A DNA stretch of 64,000 bases from Dactylosporangium sp. AC04546 (lineage in GTDB: Bacteria; Actinomycetota; Actinomycetes; Mycobacteriales; Micromonosporaceae): contig NZ_JAHYSG010000065.1 in the NCBI RefSeq assembly GCF_022095675.1, forward strand, positions 6,279 to 70,278, in the 5' to 3' direction. Shown one piece after another: positions 8,328 to 17,744 of the stretch; position 1 is the first letter of the stretch; each line of letters starts with the position of its first letter. Position numbers and translations under genes: made by a program. The notes beneath the pieces are model-generated. The model saw only the letters and a program-made list of their open reading frames with translations. It was not told the origin of the DNA and did not search any database.

Positions 8328-10226
8328 GTGCGACGACTCCTGCGGATGCTGCCGAGCGGCCGGCCGCTGCCCGAGCGCGACTGGCGCGTGCGGCACGGCG
8401 CCATCCTGTGGATCGTCGCCGCCCATGCGCTGGGCCTGTTCCTGTACGGGCTGGCGCGCGGCTACCCGGTGACCCATGCGCTCGCCGACGTGCTGCCGCT
8501 GGTCGGCGCCCTGGCCGTGGCCGGGCCGGCGACGTTCTCCCGCAAGGTCCGGGCCGCCGCGGCGACGCTGGGGCTGATGGCGTCCTCGGCCATCCTGGTG
8601 CACCTGGGGCACGGGATGACCGAGATGCACTTCCACTTCTTCGTGATGCTCGTGGTCATCACGTTCTACATGGACTGGCACACGTTCTTGCTGGCGGCCG
8701 CGTTCGTGCTGGTCGAGCACGCGGTGGTCGGCGTGATCGCGCCGCAGGTCGTCTACAACCACGCCGACGCGTGGGCGCACCCGGTGCGCTTCGCGCTCAT
8801 CCACGCGCTGTTCGTGAGCGGGGCGGCGGTGGCCGCGATCGTCAACTGGCGGTTCGCGGACCGGGCGCAGAACGCGGAGCGGGAGATCGCCGAGCGGCTC
8901 GCGTACGAGGCCGGGCACGACGCGCTGACCGGCGTGCTGAACCGGCGCGAGTTCGACCGCCGCCTGGCCGCGACGCTGGCCCGGCCGATCCCGCCGGAGG
9001 GGCACGCGCTGTGCTTCCTGGACCTGGACCGGTTCAAGATCGTGAACGACAGCTGCGGCCACGCCGCGGGCGACGCGCTGCTGTGCCAGGTGACCGAGCT
9101 GATCGCCGCCGAGCTCACCGACGGCGACGTGTTCGCCCGGGTGGGCGGGGACGAGTTCGTGGTACTGCAGACGAACCGCGCCGTCGAGGAGGCCACCGCG
9201 GTCGCCGAGCGGATCCGCCAGCGGGTGGCCGCGCACCGGTTCCCGCGCAACGGGCGGGTGTTCTCGGTGGGGCTGAGCATCGGCGTGGTGCCGATCACGA
9301 CGGACGGCACCGGCGGACCGGACGCGATGCGCGCGGCCGACCTGGCCTGTTACGCGGCGAAGAACCAGGGCCGCAACCGGGTGCACGTCGTGTCGGCGGG
9401 CGACGAGCGGCTGGACCGGCAGCGGGACCAGGCGCAGTGGGCCGAGCGGGTGATGAGCGCGGTCCACGACGACAACCTGGTGCTGTACTACCAGCCGATC
9501 GTCCCGATCGCCGCGCACGGCGGGAGCACGTTCGGGGAGCTGCTGGTGCGGATGCGCGGCGACGACGGCCAGCTCATCGGGCCGGGTGCGTTCCTGCCGG
9601 CGGCGGAGCGGTACAACCTGGTCACCTCGATCGACCGCTGGGTCATCGGTGCCGCGATCCGGCGCCTGGCCGAGCGGTACCGGGCCGGCGCGCCCGGCGA
9701 CGAGACGTTCTCGATCAACGTCTCGGGCGGGTCGCTCGGCGACGAGGCGCTGCTGGCGTTCATCCGGGAGCGGCTGACGCGGTACCGCATCCCGCCGCGC
9801 GCGTTGTGCTTCGAGGTCACCGAGACGGTCGCGATCGGCGATCTCGGGCAGGCGGTCGCGTTCATCACCGAGCTGCGCGGGCTGGGCTGCCGGTTCGCGC
9901 TGGACGACTTCGGCAGCGGCCTGTCGGGGTTCACGTACCTCAAGCAGCTCCCGGTCGACCTGGTGAAGATCGACGGCGCGTTCGTGCGGGGGATCACGAC
10001 CGACTCGGTCGACCGCGCGATGGTCGAGTCGGTGAACCGGATCAGCCACGAGATGGGCCTGCGGACGGTCGCCGAGTTCGTCGAGGACGCCGCGGTGCTC
10101 GACGAGCTGCGGGTGATCGGGGTCGACTACGCCCAGGGGTTCGGCACCGGTGTGCCGGTCCCGTTCGACGACTGGCTGGTGGCGAACCCGCCGCACCCGG
10201 CGGCCGCGCTGGCGACCCTGCCGTAG
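8328..10226 (+). CDS. Membrane GGDEF-EAL protein
   Basis: About 632 residues. Residues ~24-190 form roughly six membrane helices. A GGDEF domain follows with an intact VGGDEF near residue 273, then an EAL domain in which the signature reads ELL (near 403) but EVTETVA, ALDDFGSG (near 525) and VDLVKIDG are kept. This predicts a diguanylate cyclase with a probable phosphodiesterase half. The GTG at 8328 gives the shortest sensible N-terminus; an ATG at 8346 is possible. It precedes cheW by 84 bases and may share control with the chemotaxis operon. Confidence 0.88.
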   Translation: MRRLLRMLPSGRPLPERDWRVRHGAILWIVAAHALGLFLYGLARGYPVTHALADVLPLVGALAVAGPATFSRKVRAAAATLGLMASSAILVHLGHGMTEMHFHFFVMLVVITFYMDWHTFLLAAAFVLVEHAVVGVIAPQVVYNHADAWAHPVRFALIHALFVSGAAVAAIVNWRFADRAQNAEREIAERLAYEAGHDALTGVLNRREFDRRLAATLARPIPPEGHALCFLDLDRFKIVNDSCGHAAGDALLCQVTELIAAELTDGDVFARVGGDEFVVLQTNRAVEEATAVAERIRQRVAAHRFPRNGRVFSVGLSIGVVPITTDGTGGPDAMRAADLACYAAKNQGRNRVHVVSAGDERLDRQRDQAQWAERVMSAVHDDNLVLYYQPIVPIAAHGGSTFGELLVRMRGDDGQLIGPGAFLPAAERYNLVTSIDRWVIGAAIRRLAERYRAGAPGDETFSINVSGGSLGDEALLAFIRERLTRYRIPPRALCFEVTETVAIGDLGQAVAFITELRGLGCRFALDDFGSGLSGFTYLKQLPVDLVKIDGAFVRGITTDSVDRAMVESVNRISHEMGLRTVAEFVEDAAVLDELRVIGVDYAQGFGTGVPVPFDDWLVANPPHPAAALATLP

Positions 10227-10310
10227 AAACCTACAGTGCCGGGCGCCGGCGCCGATCAGCCTGTTGTCCGAGGTTTCTCTCAGGGTCTCTCCCAGAGGCA
10301 GGCATGACCG

Positions 10311-10805
10311 GTGAGCATCAGCACTGAGGCGGGCCGCTTCCTGACCTTCTCGCTCAACGGCGAGGCGTACGCGCTCGACATCTTCCACGTCACCGAGATC
10401 ATCGAGTACCGCCAGCTGACGGCCGTCCCGATGGCCCCGGACTTCGTGCGCGGGGTGATCAACCTGCGGGGGCGCGCGGTGCCCGTGATCGACCTGGGGA
10501 TCCGCTTCGGCCAGGGCCCGACCGTGGTGGGGCGGCGGACCAGCATCATCATCGTGCACAACGGCGACTCGGACATCGGCATCCTGGTCGACATCGTCAA
10601 CAAGGTCGTCGGGTTCGGCGCCGCGGACGTGGAGCCGACACCGAGCTTCGGCACCGGCATCCAGCCCGAGTTCATCAGCGGCATGGCGCGGCGGGAGAAC
10701 GACTTCATCATCGTGCTCGACCTGGAGCGGGTCCTGTCCCCGGTCGACGTCGCCGAGCTGTCCCGACCCGCCGGGTCGGCCGAGCCGTCCGACGAGAGCC
10801 AGTGA
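10311..10805 (+). CDS. cheW: Chemotaxis coupling protein CheW
   Basis: A 164-residue CheW protein that links chemoreceptors to CheA. It shows FLTFSLNGEAYALDIFHVTEI, the VRGVINLRGRAVPVIDL core and a C-terminal FIIVLDLERVLS. A Ser/Glu-rich tail of about 20 residues extends past the usual end. The start is GTG at 10311. Its stop overlaps the CheR start (GTGA), beginning a chain of overlapping che genes. Confidence 0.93.
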   Translation: MSISTEAGRFLTFSLNGEAYALDIFHVTEIIEYRQLTAVPMAPDFVRGVINLRGRAVPVIDLGIRFGQGPTVVGRRTSIIIVHNGDSDIGILVDIVNKVVGFGAADVEPTPSFGTGIQPEFISGMARRENDFIIVLDLERVLSPVDVAELSRPAGSAEPSDESQ

Positions 10806-11644
10806 CGGGCTCGCTCGACGCCCCGCCGGAGATCAGCGGACAGGAGTTCGCGGCGATCTCGACCCTGCTGTACCAGCGCACCGGCATCCGGCTGGCGGCC
10901 GGTAAGGAGACGCTCGTCATGGGCCGCCTGGGCCGGCGGCTACGCCAGCTCGGGGTGGACACCTACGCCGACTACGTGCGGCTGCTGCTCCGGCCCGGCG
11001 GCGAGGAGGTACGCCAGGCGATCGACCTGCTGACCACGAACGAGACGTCGTTCTTCCGGGAGCCGCCGCACTTCGACTACCTGCGGGAGGTCATCGTGCC
11101 GGGGCACGCGTCGGCGCACCGGATCTTCCGGCTGTGGAGCGCCGCCAGCTCCAGCGGCGAGGAGGCCTACACGGCGGCGATGGTGCTGGCCGAGACCCCG
11201 CCCGCGGGGTCGTTCGAGATCGTCGGCACCGACGTCTCGACGCGGATCGTCGCCGGTGCGCGGCGCGGGCTGTACCCGATCGAGGCGGCGGCGCGGATCC
11301 CGATGCCGCTGCTGCGCAAGTACTGGCTGAAGGGCCGCGACGAGTACGCCGGGCTGATGGCGGCGGGCAGCACGCTGCGGGAGCGGGTCAGCTTCCTGCA
11401 CGCGAACCTGCTCGACGACCTGGCCGACCTGGGCCGGTTCGACGTGATCCTGCTGCGCAACGTGATGATCTACTTCGACCAGCCCACGAAGGCGTCGCTC
11501 ATCCGCCGGCTCCAGGACATGTTGTACCCCGGGGGGCACCTCATCGTCAGCCTGTCGGAGTCGCTCAACGCCGTCCCGTCGCGGCTGCGCATGGTGCGCC
11601 CGTCCATCTACCGGCTGCCTTCCGTGGACGGCGCCGATGGCTGA
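10802..11644 (+). CDS. cheR: Chemoreceptor glutamate methyltransferase CheR
   Basis: A 280-residue SAM-dependent methyltransferase that methylates receptor glutamates. The N-terminal helical domain is followed by TTNETSFFREPPHFDYLR, the SAM-binding RLWSAASSSGEEAYT and DVILLRNVMIYFD. All are standard for CheR, and the length is normal. It overlaps both cheW and cheD, so translation is probably coupled. It acts with CheB on the receptors encoded at 13086 and 17845. Confidence 0.95.
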   Translation: MTGSLDAPPEISGQEFAAISTLLYQRTGIRLAAGKETLVMGRLGRRLRQLGVDTYADYVRLLLRPGGEEVRQAIDLLTTNETSFFREPPHFDYLREVIVPGHASAHRIFRLWSAASSSGEEAYTAAMVLAETPPAGSFEIVGTDVSTRIVAGARRGLYPIEAAARIPMPLLRKYWLKGRDEYAGLMAAGSTLRERVSFLHANLLDDLADLGRFDVILLRNVMIYFDQPTKASLIRRLQDMLYPGGHLIVSLSESLNAVPSRLRMVRPSIYRLPSVDGADG

Positions 11645-12080
11645 CGTGTTCCTGCACCCGGGCGGGTTCCATTTCGCCGGCGCCGGCACCCGGATCGCGA
11701 CGCTGCTCGGCTCGTGTGTCACGGTCACGCTGTGGCACCCGGGGTTGCGCATCGGCGGGATGTGCCACTACCTGCTGCCGGGCCCGGGGCCGGACGGGCG
11801 CTATGCCGGCGGCGCGTTCGAGCTGTTCCTAAGTGAGCTGGCGCGGACCGGGACGCGGCCGGCGCAGTACCAGGCGAAGCTCTTCGGCGGCGGCGCGCAG
11901 CTGGCCGGCGACGGGGTGGGCCGGGCCAACGTGGCGGCCGGGCTGCGGCTGCTCGACCGGCACGGCTTCGCACTGGTGGCCCACGACGTGGCCGGGACGG
12001 GCGCGCGGCGGCTGTGGTTCGACCTGGCCACGGGCGAGGTCTGGGTCCGCTCGTCGATGGTCGAGGACGCGGCCTCATGA
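11637..12080 (+). CDS. cheD: Receptor glutamine deamidase CheD
   Basis: A 147-residue CheD. The catalytic residues are in place: Cys27 in LLGSCVTV and His44 in GGMCHYLLP, matching the numbering of characterised CheD. The strand [14 protein letters not shown] and the [19 protein letters not shown] end fit the family. It deamidates receptor glutamines and, in CheC/CheD systems, is controlled by CheY-P. No cheC is seen in this window. It overlaps cheR by 8 bases and cheB by 4. Confidence 0.93.
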   Translation: MADVFLHPGGFHFAGAGTRIATLLGSCVTVTLWHPGLRIGGMCHYLLPGPGPDGRYAGGAFELFLSELARTGTRPAQYQAKLFGGGAQLAGDGVGRANVAAGLRLLDRHGFALVAHDVAGTGARRLWFDLATGEVWVRSSMVEDAAS

Positions 12081-13093
12081 TCCGGACCATCGTCGTCGAC
12101 GACTCCGCCGTGGTGCGGCAGGTGCTGACCGCGCGGCTGTCGGCGGAGCCGGGCATCGCGGTGACCGGCGCCGCGTCCGACCCGATCTTCGCGATGCGGC
12201 TGATGCAGCGGGAGTGGCCGGACGTGCTCGTGGTCGACATCGAGATGCCCCGCATGGACGGCATCACGTTCGTCAGGCAGGTGATGGCGATCCGGCCGAC
12301 GCCGATCGTCGTCTGCTCCACGCTGGTCGGCCCGGGCGCGCGGGCCACCATGGACGCGCTCGCCGCGGGTGCGGTGAGCGCGGTGCCGAAGCCGACGACC
12401 GGGCTGAAGCAGTACCTCGAGGACGACACCGGCAACATCGTGGCCGCGGTGCGGGCGGCGGCGTCGGGGCGGGCCCGGCGCAGCGAACCGCCGCCGCCCC
12501 GGCTGGCTCCCGTTGTCGCGGGATCCTGTGAGCGGCGGCTCGTGGCGATCGGCACGTCCACAGGCGGCACGCAGGCCCTGGAGCGGGTGCTGACCGCGCT
12601 GCCCGGCGGGGCTCCCGCCATGGTCGTCGTGCAGCACATGCCGGAGCGGTTCACGGCCGCGTTCGCCGAGCGGATGGACCGGCTGTGCGCGGTGACGGTG
12701 CGGGAGGCCGCCGACGGCGACCGGCTCGCCGACGGCCTGGTCCTGGTCGCCCCGGGCGGGCGGCACCTGGAGGTGGCGCGCGACGGGCCGGGGTACCGCG
12801 TGCGGGTCTTCGACGGCCCGCCGGTGAACCGGCACCGCCCGTCGGTGGACGTGCTGTTCCGGTCGGTCGCGAAGGTGGCCGGGAAGCGGGCGCTCGGCAT
12901 CATCATGACCGGGATGGGCGACGACGGCGCCCGGGGCCTGCTGGAGATGCGGCAGGCGGGGGCCGCGACGGTGGCGCAGGACGAGGCGACGTGCGTCGTG
13001 CACGGCATGCCGAAGGAGGCGGTGAAGCTCGGCGCGGTCGAGCGTGAGGTGCCGCTCCCAGCGATAGCAGAGGTGATCCGCGGTCATGGCTGA
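12077..13093 (+). CDS. cheB: Receptor methylesterase CheB
   Basis: 338 residues. A receiver domain ([12 protein letters not shown]; phospho-acceptor in [11 protein letters not shown]) is joined by a linker to the methylesterase domain with catalytic Ser in [12 protein letters not shown], His in VVQHMPERF and Asp in [11 protein letters not shown]. It reverses CheR methylation when phosphorylated by CheA. The ATG overlaps the cheD stop. The linker is short and Pro/Arg-rich. Confidence 0.95.
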   Translation: MIRTIVVDDSAVVRQVLTARLSAEPGIAVTGAASDPIFAMRLMQREWPDVLVVDIEMPRMDGITFVRQVMAIRPTPIVVCSTLVGPGARATMDALAAGAVSAVPKPTTGLKQYLEDDTGNIVAAVRAAASGRARRSEPPPPRLAPVVAGSCERRLVAIGTSTGGTQALERVLTALPGGAPAMVVVQHMPERFTAAFAERMDRLCAVTVREAADGDRLADGLVLVAPGGRHLEVARDGPGYRVRVFDGPPVNRHRPSVDVLFRSVAKVAGKRALGIIMTGMGDDGARGLLEMRQAGAATVAQDEATCVVHGMPKEAVKLGAVEREVPLPAIAEVIRGHG

Positions 13094-14108
13094 GGTGTTG
13101 TCCATCGTCGTCGCGCTGCTGGCCGGTGTGGCCGGCGGTTATCTGCTCGGCCGGCGGCGTCCTGCCGCTGCCGTCGAGGATCTGCGGCCGTCCTCCGACG
13201 ACTTCCGGCGGGGCGTCGGGGAGTTCGCCGGGGCGGTGGCGCCGGTGTGGTCGGCGCAGATCGGGTCGTCGCGGGCCCAGATGGAGTCGGCGATCGGCGC
13301 TGTCACCCGCAAGTTCAGCGACATCGTCACCGATCTCGACGACGTGCTGCGGTCGTCGGCGTCGGTGACCGGGGGTACCGGATCCTTCTCGGAGGGCCGG
13401 GAACGCCTCGGCAACGTGGTGACGACGCTCGACAACGCGCTGCGGGCCAAGCACCAGGCGGTGCACGACCTCACCCGGCTCGCCGGGCTGAACGATGACC
13501 TGAAGCAGATGACGGGCGAGGTCGCGCAGATCGCCGCGCAGACCAACCTGCTCGCCCTGAACGCGTCGATCGAGGCGGCCCGGGTCGGCAAGGCGGGCGC
13601 CGGCTTCGGCGTGGTCGCGCTGGAGGTGCGCCAGCTCGCGGACCGTTCGCTGGAGACGAGCGTGCAGATGGCCGACAAGGTGGGCGGGATCGGCTCGGCG
13701 ATCGAGTCGGTGCTGGCCGGCGCCGCGGGCGACGCCGAACGCGAGAGCGTGGCGGTGGCCCGGGCGAACACCGACGTGCAGGAGGTCATCGACGAGCTGG
13801 TGGCGATCGTCGACCGGTCGCGTGAGTCGTCGCGGCGGCTGGAGACGGCGGCGGTGAGCATCCGGTCGGGCATCTCCGACGCCATCGTGAACCTGCAGTT
13901 CCAGGACCGGGTCGGGCAGGTCCTGCAGCACCTGGAGGACAACATCCAGCGGATGCCCGCGCACGTGGCCTCGGCGCCGGCGTCCGGGCCGCAGGCGCGG
14001 CCGCTGCTCGACGAGCTCGAGCAGACGTACACGATGCACGGCGAGCGCGACGCGCACCACGGCGGCACCGTCGCCGCGCCGCCGTCGTCGGAGATCACTT
14101 TCTTCTAG
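13086..14108 (+). CDS. Short methyl-accepting chemotaxis protein without sensor domain
   Basis: 340 residues. One N-terminal membrane helix ([19 protein letters not shown]) leads straight to a receptor signalling helix pair. The hairpin tip [19 protein letters not shown] is intact and should contact CheA/CheW. There is no periplasmic domain and no obvious HAMP. The C-terminal part contains [23 protein letters not shown], a motif seen in cytoplasm-facing chemoreceptor-like proteins. It probably senses an internal or membrane signal. It overlaps cheB by 8 bases. Confidence 0.88.
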   Translation: MAEVLSIVVALLAGVAGGYLLGRRRPAAAVEDLRPSSDDFRRGVGEFAGAVAPVWSAQIGSSRAQMESAIGAVTRKFSDIVTDLDDVLRSSASVTGGTGSFSEGRERLGNVVTTLDNALRAKHQAVHDLTRLAGLNDDLKQMTGEVAQIAAQTNLLALNASIEAARVGKAGAGFGVVALEVRQLADRSLETSVQMADKVGGIGSAIESVLAGAAGDAERESVAVARANTDVQEVIDELVAIVDRSRESSRRLETAAVSIRSGISDAIVNLQFQDRVGQVLQHLEDNIQRMPAHVASAPASGPQARPLLDELEQTYTMHGERDAHHGGTVAAPPSSEITFF

Positions 14109-14123
14109 TCACTGGAGGGCAGC

Positions 14124-14492
14124 ATGTCCAAGACCGTTCTCGTCGTCGACGACTCGGCCTCCGTCCGGCAGGTCGTCGCGATCGCGCTGAAGGGCGCCGG
14201 CTACGACGTCATCGACGCCGTCGACGGCCAGGACGCGCTGCGCAAGCTCGACGGCCAGCGGGTCCACCTGGTCATCTCCGACGTCAACATGCCGAACATG
14301 GACGGCATCACGCTGGTGGGCGAGATCCGCAAGCAGGCCGCGTACCGGTTCACGCCGATCATCATGCTGACCACCGAGTCGCAGGAGGAGAAGAAGCGGC
14401 AGGCCCAGGCGGCGGGCGCGAAGGCGTGGGTGACGAAGCCGTTCCAGCCGGCGCAGATGCTCGCCGCCGTGTCGAAGCTGATCGCGCCGTGA
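14124..14492 (+). CDS. cheY: Response regulator CheY
   Basis: A 122-residue single receiver domain. Acidic pocket DD (9-10), phospho-acceptor Asp53 in ISDVNMPNMDG, switch Thr in MLTTES and Lys in TKPFQP are all present. It carries CheA's signal to the flagellar motor. GGAGGGCAGC precedes the ATG at a good distance. It overlaps the STAS gene by 4 bases. Confidence 0.93.
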   Translation: MSKTVLVVDDSASVRQVVAIALKGAGYDVIDAVDGQDALRKLDGQRVHLVISDVNMPNMDGITLVGEIRKQAAYRFTPIIMLTTESQEEKKRQAQAAGAKAWVTKPFQPAQMLAAVSKLIAP

Positions 14493-14764
14493 CCGCCGTC
14501 TCGCTGTCCCTGGACGGGGAGCTCACCGTCATCAACGCCGCCGAGCAGCACGAGCGCCTCCTGCGGGCCCTCGACGGCTCCCGGTTGGACGTCAGCCTGG
14601 CGGGTGTCACCGACCTCGACACGGCGGGGCTGCAGGTGCTGCTGTTCTTGTCCCGCGAGGCCGCGCGGCGATCCGTCCCGGTGTCCTTCGCCGGCCACAG
14701 CCCGGCGGTACTGGAGGTGCTGCGTCTCGTCGGCCTCTCGCCTTCGCTCGAGGTGGACACGTGA
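14489..14764 (+). CDS. STAS-domain protein in the che operon
   Basis: A 91-residue STAS domain from a GTG that overlaps the cheY stop. The anti-sigma-antagonist phosphoserine motif position reads VTDLDTAGLQVLL, where the usual DSSG/DTAG loop holds Thr. Similar domains sit between cheY and cheA in several chemotaxis operons, but their role there is not settled. It may bind CheA or a partner switch. It overlaps the cheA start (GTGA). Confidence 0.85.
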   Translation: MTAVSLSLDGELTVINAAEQHERLLRALDGSRLDVSLAGVTDLDTAGLQVLLFLSREAARRSVPVSFAGHSPAVLEVLRLVGLSPSLEVDT

Positions 14765-16854
14765 ACGACGATGACATCCGCGACGCGCTCGAAACGTTCA
14801 TCACCGAGGCGCGCGAGCTGACCCAGGACTTCGAGGAGGGGCTGCTCGAGCTGGAGTCGGCGCCCGACGACCCGGAGGCGATCAACTCGCTGTTCCGGGC
14901 GATGCACACGCTGAAGGGCTCGGCCGGCCTGTTCGGGCTGCGCCACCTGGTGTCGTTCACGCACGTGCTGGAGTCGGTTCTCGACCAGCTGCGGGCGGGC
15001 ACGCTGCACGTGACGCCCGCGCTGGTGAGCGCGCTGCTGCCCTGCGCCGACCACATCACGGCGCTGGTCGACGGTGTGGCGACGGGTCGCATGTCGCCCA
15101 CGCCTGCCGAGGACGAGGTGAGCGCGCGCCTCCTAGCACCCTTCTCGTCAGGTATGGTCGATTCTGGGGGCCCCCCGGAGATTGCCGTTTCAGGCAATCC
15201 CCGCACCTGGCTGCTCAGCCTCTGGTTCGGGCCCGACTGCCTGCGCAACGGCATGGATCCGTTGTCGTTTCTGCGGTACCTCACAACGCTGGGCACGGTC
15301 GTGCGGGTCATCACGGTCCCCGACGCGCTGCCGCCGGCCGACGAGGCGGATCCGGAGTCCTGCTACCTGGGCTTCGAGGTGGAGTACGTCAGCGAGGCCT
15401 CGAAGGCCGACATCGAGAGCGTCTTCGAGTTCGTCCGTGACGAGAGCACGATCCGCATCCTGCCGGCCGACGACGCGATCGCGTTGATCGAGTCGCTGCC
15501 GGAGAACGACCGCATCGGCGACCTGCTGCGCCGCGGCGGCGTGGTCACCGACCTGGAGCTGGCGCGGGCGCTGCGGATCCAGCACGAGGCGGGTCCGCTC
15601 GGCAAGCCGCTGGGCGAGATCCTGGTCGCCGAGCAGATGGTGCAGCAGCCGGTGGTAGAGGCGGCGCTGGGCCGGCAGCGCAAGGTCGCCGACGGCCGCC
15701 CGCAGGACAACCAGACGATCCGGGTGTTCGCCTCGCGCCTGGACAAGCTCATCGACCTCGTCGGGGAGCTGGTCATCGCGCAGGCCGGCGTCGGCTCGGC
15801 CGACGGCCTGTCGGAGGTGCAGCAGCACGTGCTGCGCCTGGTCGAGGAGGTCCGCCATACGGCCCTGTCGCTGCGCATGGTCCCGATCGGCACCACGCTG
15901 CGCCGCTTCGAGCGGGTGGTCCGCGACGTGTGCCTGGACCTGGACAAGGAGGTCGACCTGGTCATCACGGGCGGCGAGGCGGAGATGGACAAGGCCCTGG
16001 TCGAGCGCATCGGCGACCCGCTGATGCACCTGGTCCGCAACGCCCTCGACCATGGCATCGAGCCTCGCGCCGAACGCGAGCGGCTCGGCAAGCCGGCCCG
16101 CGGCAGCCTGCGCCTCCATGCGTTCCACGACGCCGGCAGCATCGTCATCGAGGTCTCGGACGACGGCCGGGGCCTGAACCGCGACAGGATCCTGGCCAAG
16201 GCCGTCGACCGCGGCCTGGTGGCGCCGTCGGCGACGCTGGGCGACCCCGAGGTGTACGCCCTGATCTTCGAGCCTGGCTTCTCCACGGCCGACGCGGTCT
16301 CGAACCTGTCCGGCCGCGGCGTGGGCATGGATGTGGTCCGCGGCGCGATCACGGCGCTGCGGGGCAGCATCGACGTGCAGACGGCGCCGGGCGCGGGCAC
16401 GACGATCCAGATCCGGTTGCCGCTGACGCTGGCCATCATCGACGGCTTCCTGGTCGGGGCCGGGGACTCGTGCTTCATCATTCCGCTGGACCGGGTGACG
16501 GAGTGCGTCGAGCTCCCGCCGTCGGCCGCGGGCCGGTCGTTGCTGCACCTGCGGGACGAGGCGCTGCCGTTCGTCCGCCTGCGTCAGGCCTTCGGTATCC
16601 CTGGGGCTCCGAGCCGCCGCCAGAGTGTCGTGGTGATCGAGCACTCAGGGCAGCGCGCGGGCATCGTGGTGGATCACCTCCTTGGGCAGTCGCAGACGGT
16701 GATCAAGCCGCTGGGTCCGCTCTTCAAGGACGTCCGGTGGGTGAGCGGCTCTACGATCCTCGGCAGCGGGGATGTGGCCCTGATCCTGGACATCGATGCG
16801 TTGATGGCTCAGTACATCGCCCGGGACCGCCAGCGCAGGCTGGTCCCGGCTTAG
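14761..16854 (+). CDS. cheA: Chemotaxis histidine kinase CheA
   Basis: 697 residues. The Hpt domain has His49 in AMHTLKGSAGLFGL. A middle region (~135-250) starting WLLSLWFGPDCLRNGMDPL is an accessory domain found in many CheA proteins; a short LGKPLGEILVAEQMV block follows. Then come the dimerisation domain, the ATPase (HLVRNALDHGIEPR, DDGRGLN, GRGVGMDVV) and a C-terminal CheW-like domain (SCFIIPLDRVTECVEL). All parts needed for phosphotransfer to CheY and CheB are present. It is the last gene of the operon; palindromes follow from 16894. Confidence 0.95.
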   Translation: MNDDDIRDALETFITEARELTQDFEEGLLELESAPDDPEAINSLFRAMHTLKGSAGLFGLRHLVSFTHVLESVLDQLRAGTLHVTPALVSALLPCADHITALVDGVATGRMSPTPAEDEVSARLLAPFSSGMVDSGGPPEIAVSGNPRTWLLSLWFGPDCLRNGMDPLSFLRYLTTLGTVVRVITVPDALPPADEADPESCYLGFEVEYVSEASKADIESVFEFVRDESTIRILPADDAIALIESLPENDRIGDLLRRGGVVTDLELARALRIQHEAGPLGKPLGEILVAEQMVQQPVVEAALGRQRKVADGRPQDNQTIRVFASRLDKLIDLVGELVIAQAGVGSADGLSEVQQHVLRLVEEVRHTALSLRMVPIGTTLRRFERVVRDVCLDLDKEVDLVITGGEAEMDKALVERIGDPLMHLVRNALDHGIEPRAERERLGKPARGSLRLHAFHDAGSIVIEVSDDGRGLNRDRILAKAVDRGLVAPSATLGDPEVYALIFEPGFSTADAVSNLSGRGVGMDVVRGAITALRGSIDVQTAPGAGTTIQIRLPLTLAIIDGFLVGAGDSCFIIPLDRVTECVELPPSAAGRSLLHLRDEALPFVRLRQAFGIPGAPSRRQSVVVIEHSGQRAGIVVDHLLGQSQTVIKPLGPLFKDVRWVSGSTILGSGDVALILDIDALMAQYIARDRQRRLVPA

Positions 16855-16893
16855 GCGCCGTGCTCGTCGGCTGGTCGGTTTCCCCGGCCGCGC

Positions 16894-16949
16894 CATGATC
16901 CAGGGAAGCTTGTGGCTGTCATGGCAGCCACAAGTTTCCCTGGATCATG
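16894..16949. repeat. Family A palindrome copy 1
   Basis: Two 25-base arms starting CATGATC and pairing with one mismatch flank a 6-base loop TCATGG. It sits 39 bases after cheA between convergent genes, so it may act as a terminator hairpin. The same 25-6-25 layout with the same loop occurs at 17009, and with a different loop at 46987. Confidence 0.8.
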
Positions 16950-17008
16950 AGCCTGGGCCGGCCACTCTCCTGTGGGCGCCGCCTGGTCGGTGTCTCGGGC
17001 TACGACGC

Positions 17009-17064
17009 CATGATCGATGGCGAGTTCTGGTTGTCATGGCAGCCAGAACTCACCATCGATCATG
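17009..17064. repeat. Family A palindrome copy 2
   Basis: The same 56-base architecture and TCATGG loop as the copy at 16894, but the inner arm sequence differs on both sides together, so pairing is kept. Conserved parts are the CATGATC end and the TGGYTG/CAGCCA block next to the loop. Two pairing mismatches are of the wobble kind on one strand. Confidence 0.8.
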
Positions 17065-17095
17065 GGCCGGCCGACGACGCCTGCGTGGCGACGCC

Positions 17096-17696
17096 GGTCG
17101 GTCGGTCGACCGACCAAGGCGCCCGCCGCGGGCATCGGCTGCGGGGGCTGGCCGGGCTGCGGTGGCGCGAAGCCCGGCAGGCAACTCGGTCGGTCGATCG
17201 ACCGAACTTCGCTCGGTCGGTCGATCGACCGGACATACGTGAGCACGCTTCGGCCGGCCGGCCGATCGATCGAGCAAACGCGAGCACGCGTCGGTCGGTC
17301 GGTCGACCGACCGCGCGATCGACGCTTCGGGCATTCAGCAGCGCCTCGAAGCCAGCCAGGCGCAGGCAGTCGCCGCAGTCGGTCGATCGACCGACCGACC
17401 GACCGCACGATCGACGCTTCGCGCAGTCAGCCGGCCTCGAAGCCAGCCATGCGCAGGCAGTCGGCCGCGTTCGGTCGATCGACCGACCGCACGATCGACG
17501 CTTCGCGCAGACGACCGCACCCTCGAAGCCAGCCCAGACGCAGGCAGTCGGCGGTGTCGGCAAACCGCCGGGCGCCGACGACCCGGATCGCGAACCACAT
17601 AACGTGCTCGCGCGCCCTCCGCCGGCCCGGCCTCGGCCAACGCGTCGACCGGACGAACGAAGGCGCGGGCAGCTTTAGGTCGGTCGACCGACCGAC
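17096..17696. repeat. Array of GGTCGATCGACC-type palindromes
   Basis: About 600 non-coding bases between the convergent cheA and chemoreceptor genes contain at least seven perfect palindromes built on GGTCGACC or GGTCGATCGACC, often extended by extra GGTC/GACC steps (near 17100, 17190, 17218, 17296, 17381, 17472 and 17680). All frames look open because the repeats lack stop triplets. The encoded strings (RSIDRP and similar) are low complexity, so I do not call genes here. Confidence 0.85.
17291..17556. repeat. Three tandem repeats of 86-92 bp
   Basis: Units at 17291-17378, 17379-17470 and 17471-17556 share four blocks in order: a TCGGTCG-type palindrome, CGATCGACGCTTCG, CTCGAAGCCAGCC and CGCAGGCAGTCG. 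Within each unit GCTTCG and CGAAGC can pair, so every unit combines a palindrome and a potential hairpin. Spacing varies by a few bases through gain or loss of GACC steps. Confidence 0.8.
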
Positions 17697-17744
17697 GGTT
17701 CACACCCCCGCCGCCCGCCAGCCGTGCGCGCGGCCATCTAGCAA

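Noticed and set aside
8223..10559. A 778-codon reading frame opposite the GGDEF-EAL and cheW genes
   Set aside because: It is the antisense shadow of clear domain-bearing genes and is His/Arg/Asp-rich low complexity, as is usual opposite GC-rich genes.
17291..17556. CRISPR-like array
   Set aside because: Units are 86-92 bp with four conserved blocks and no unique spacers of constant size, there are only three units, and no cas gene is present.
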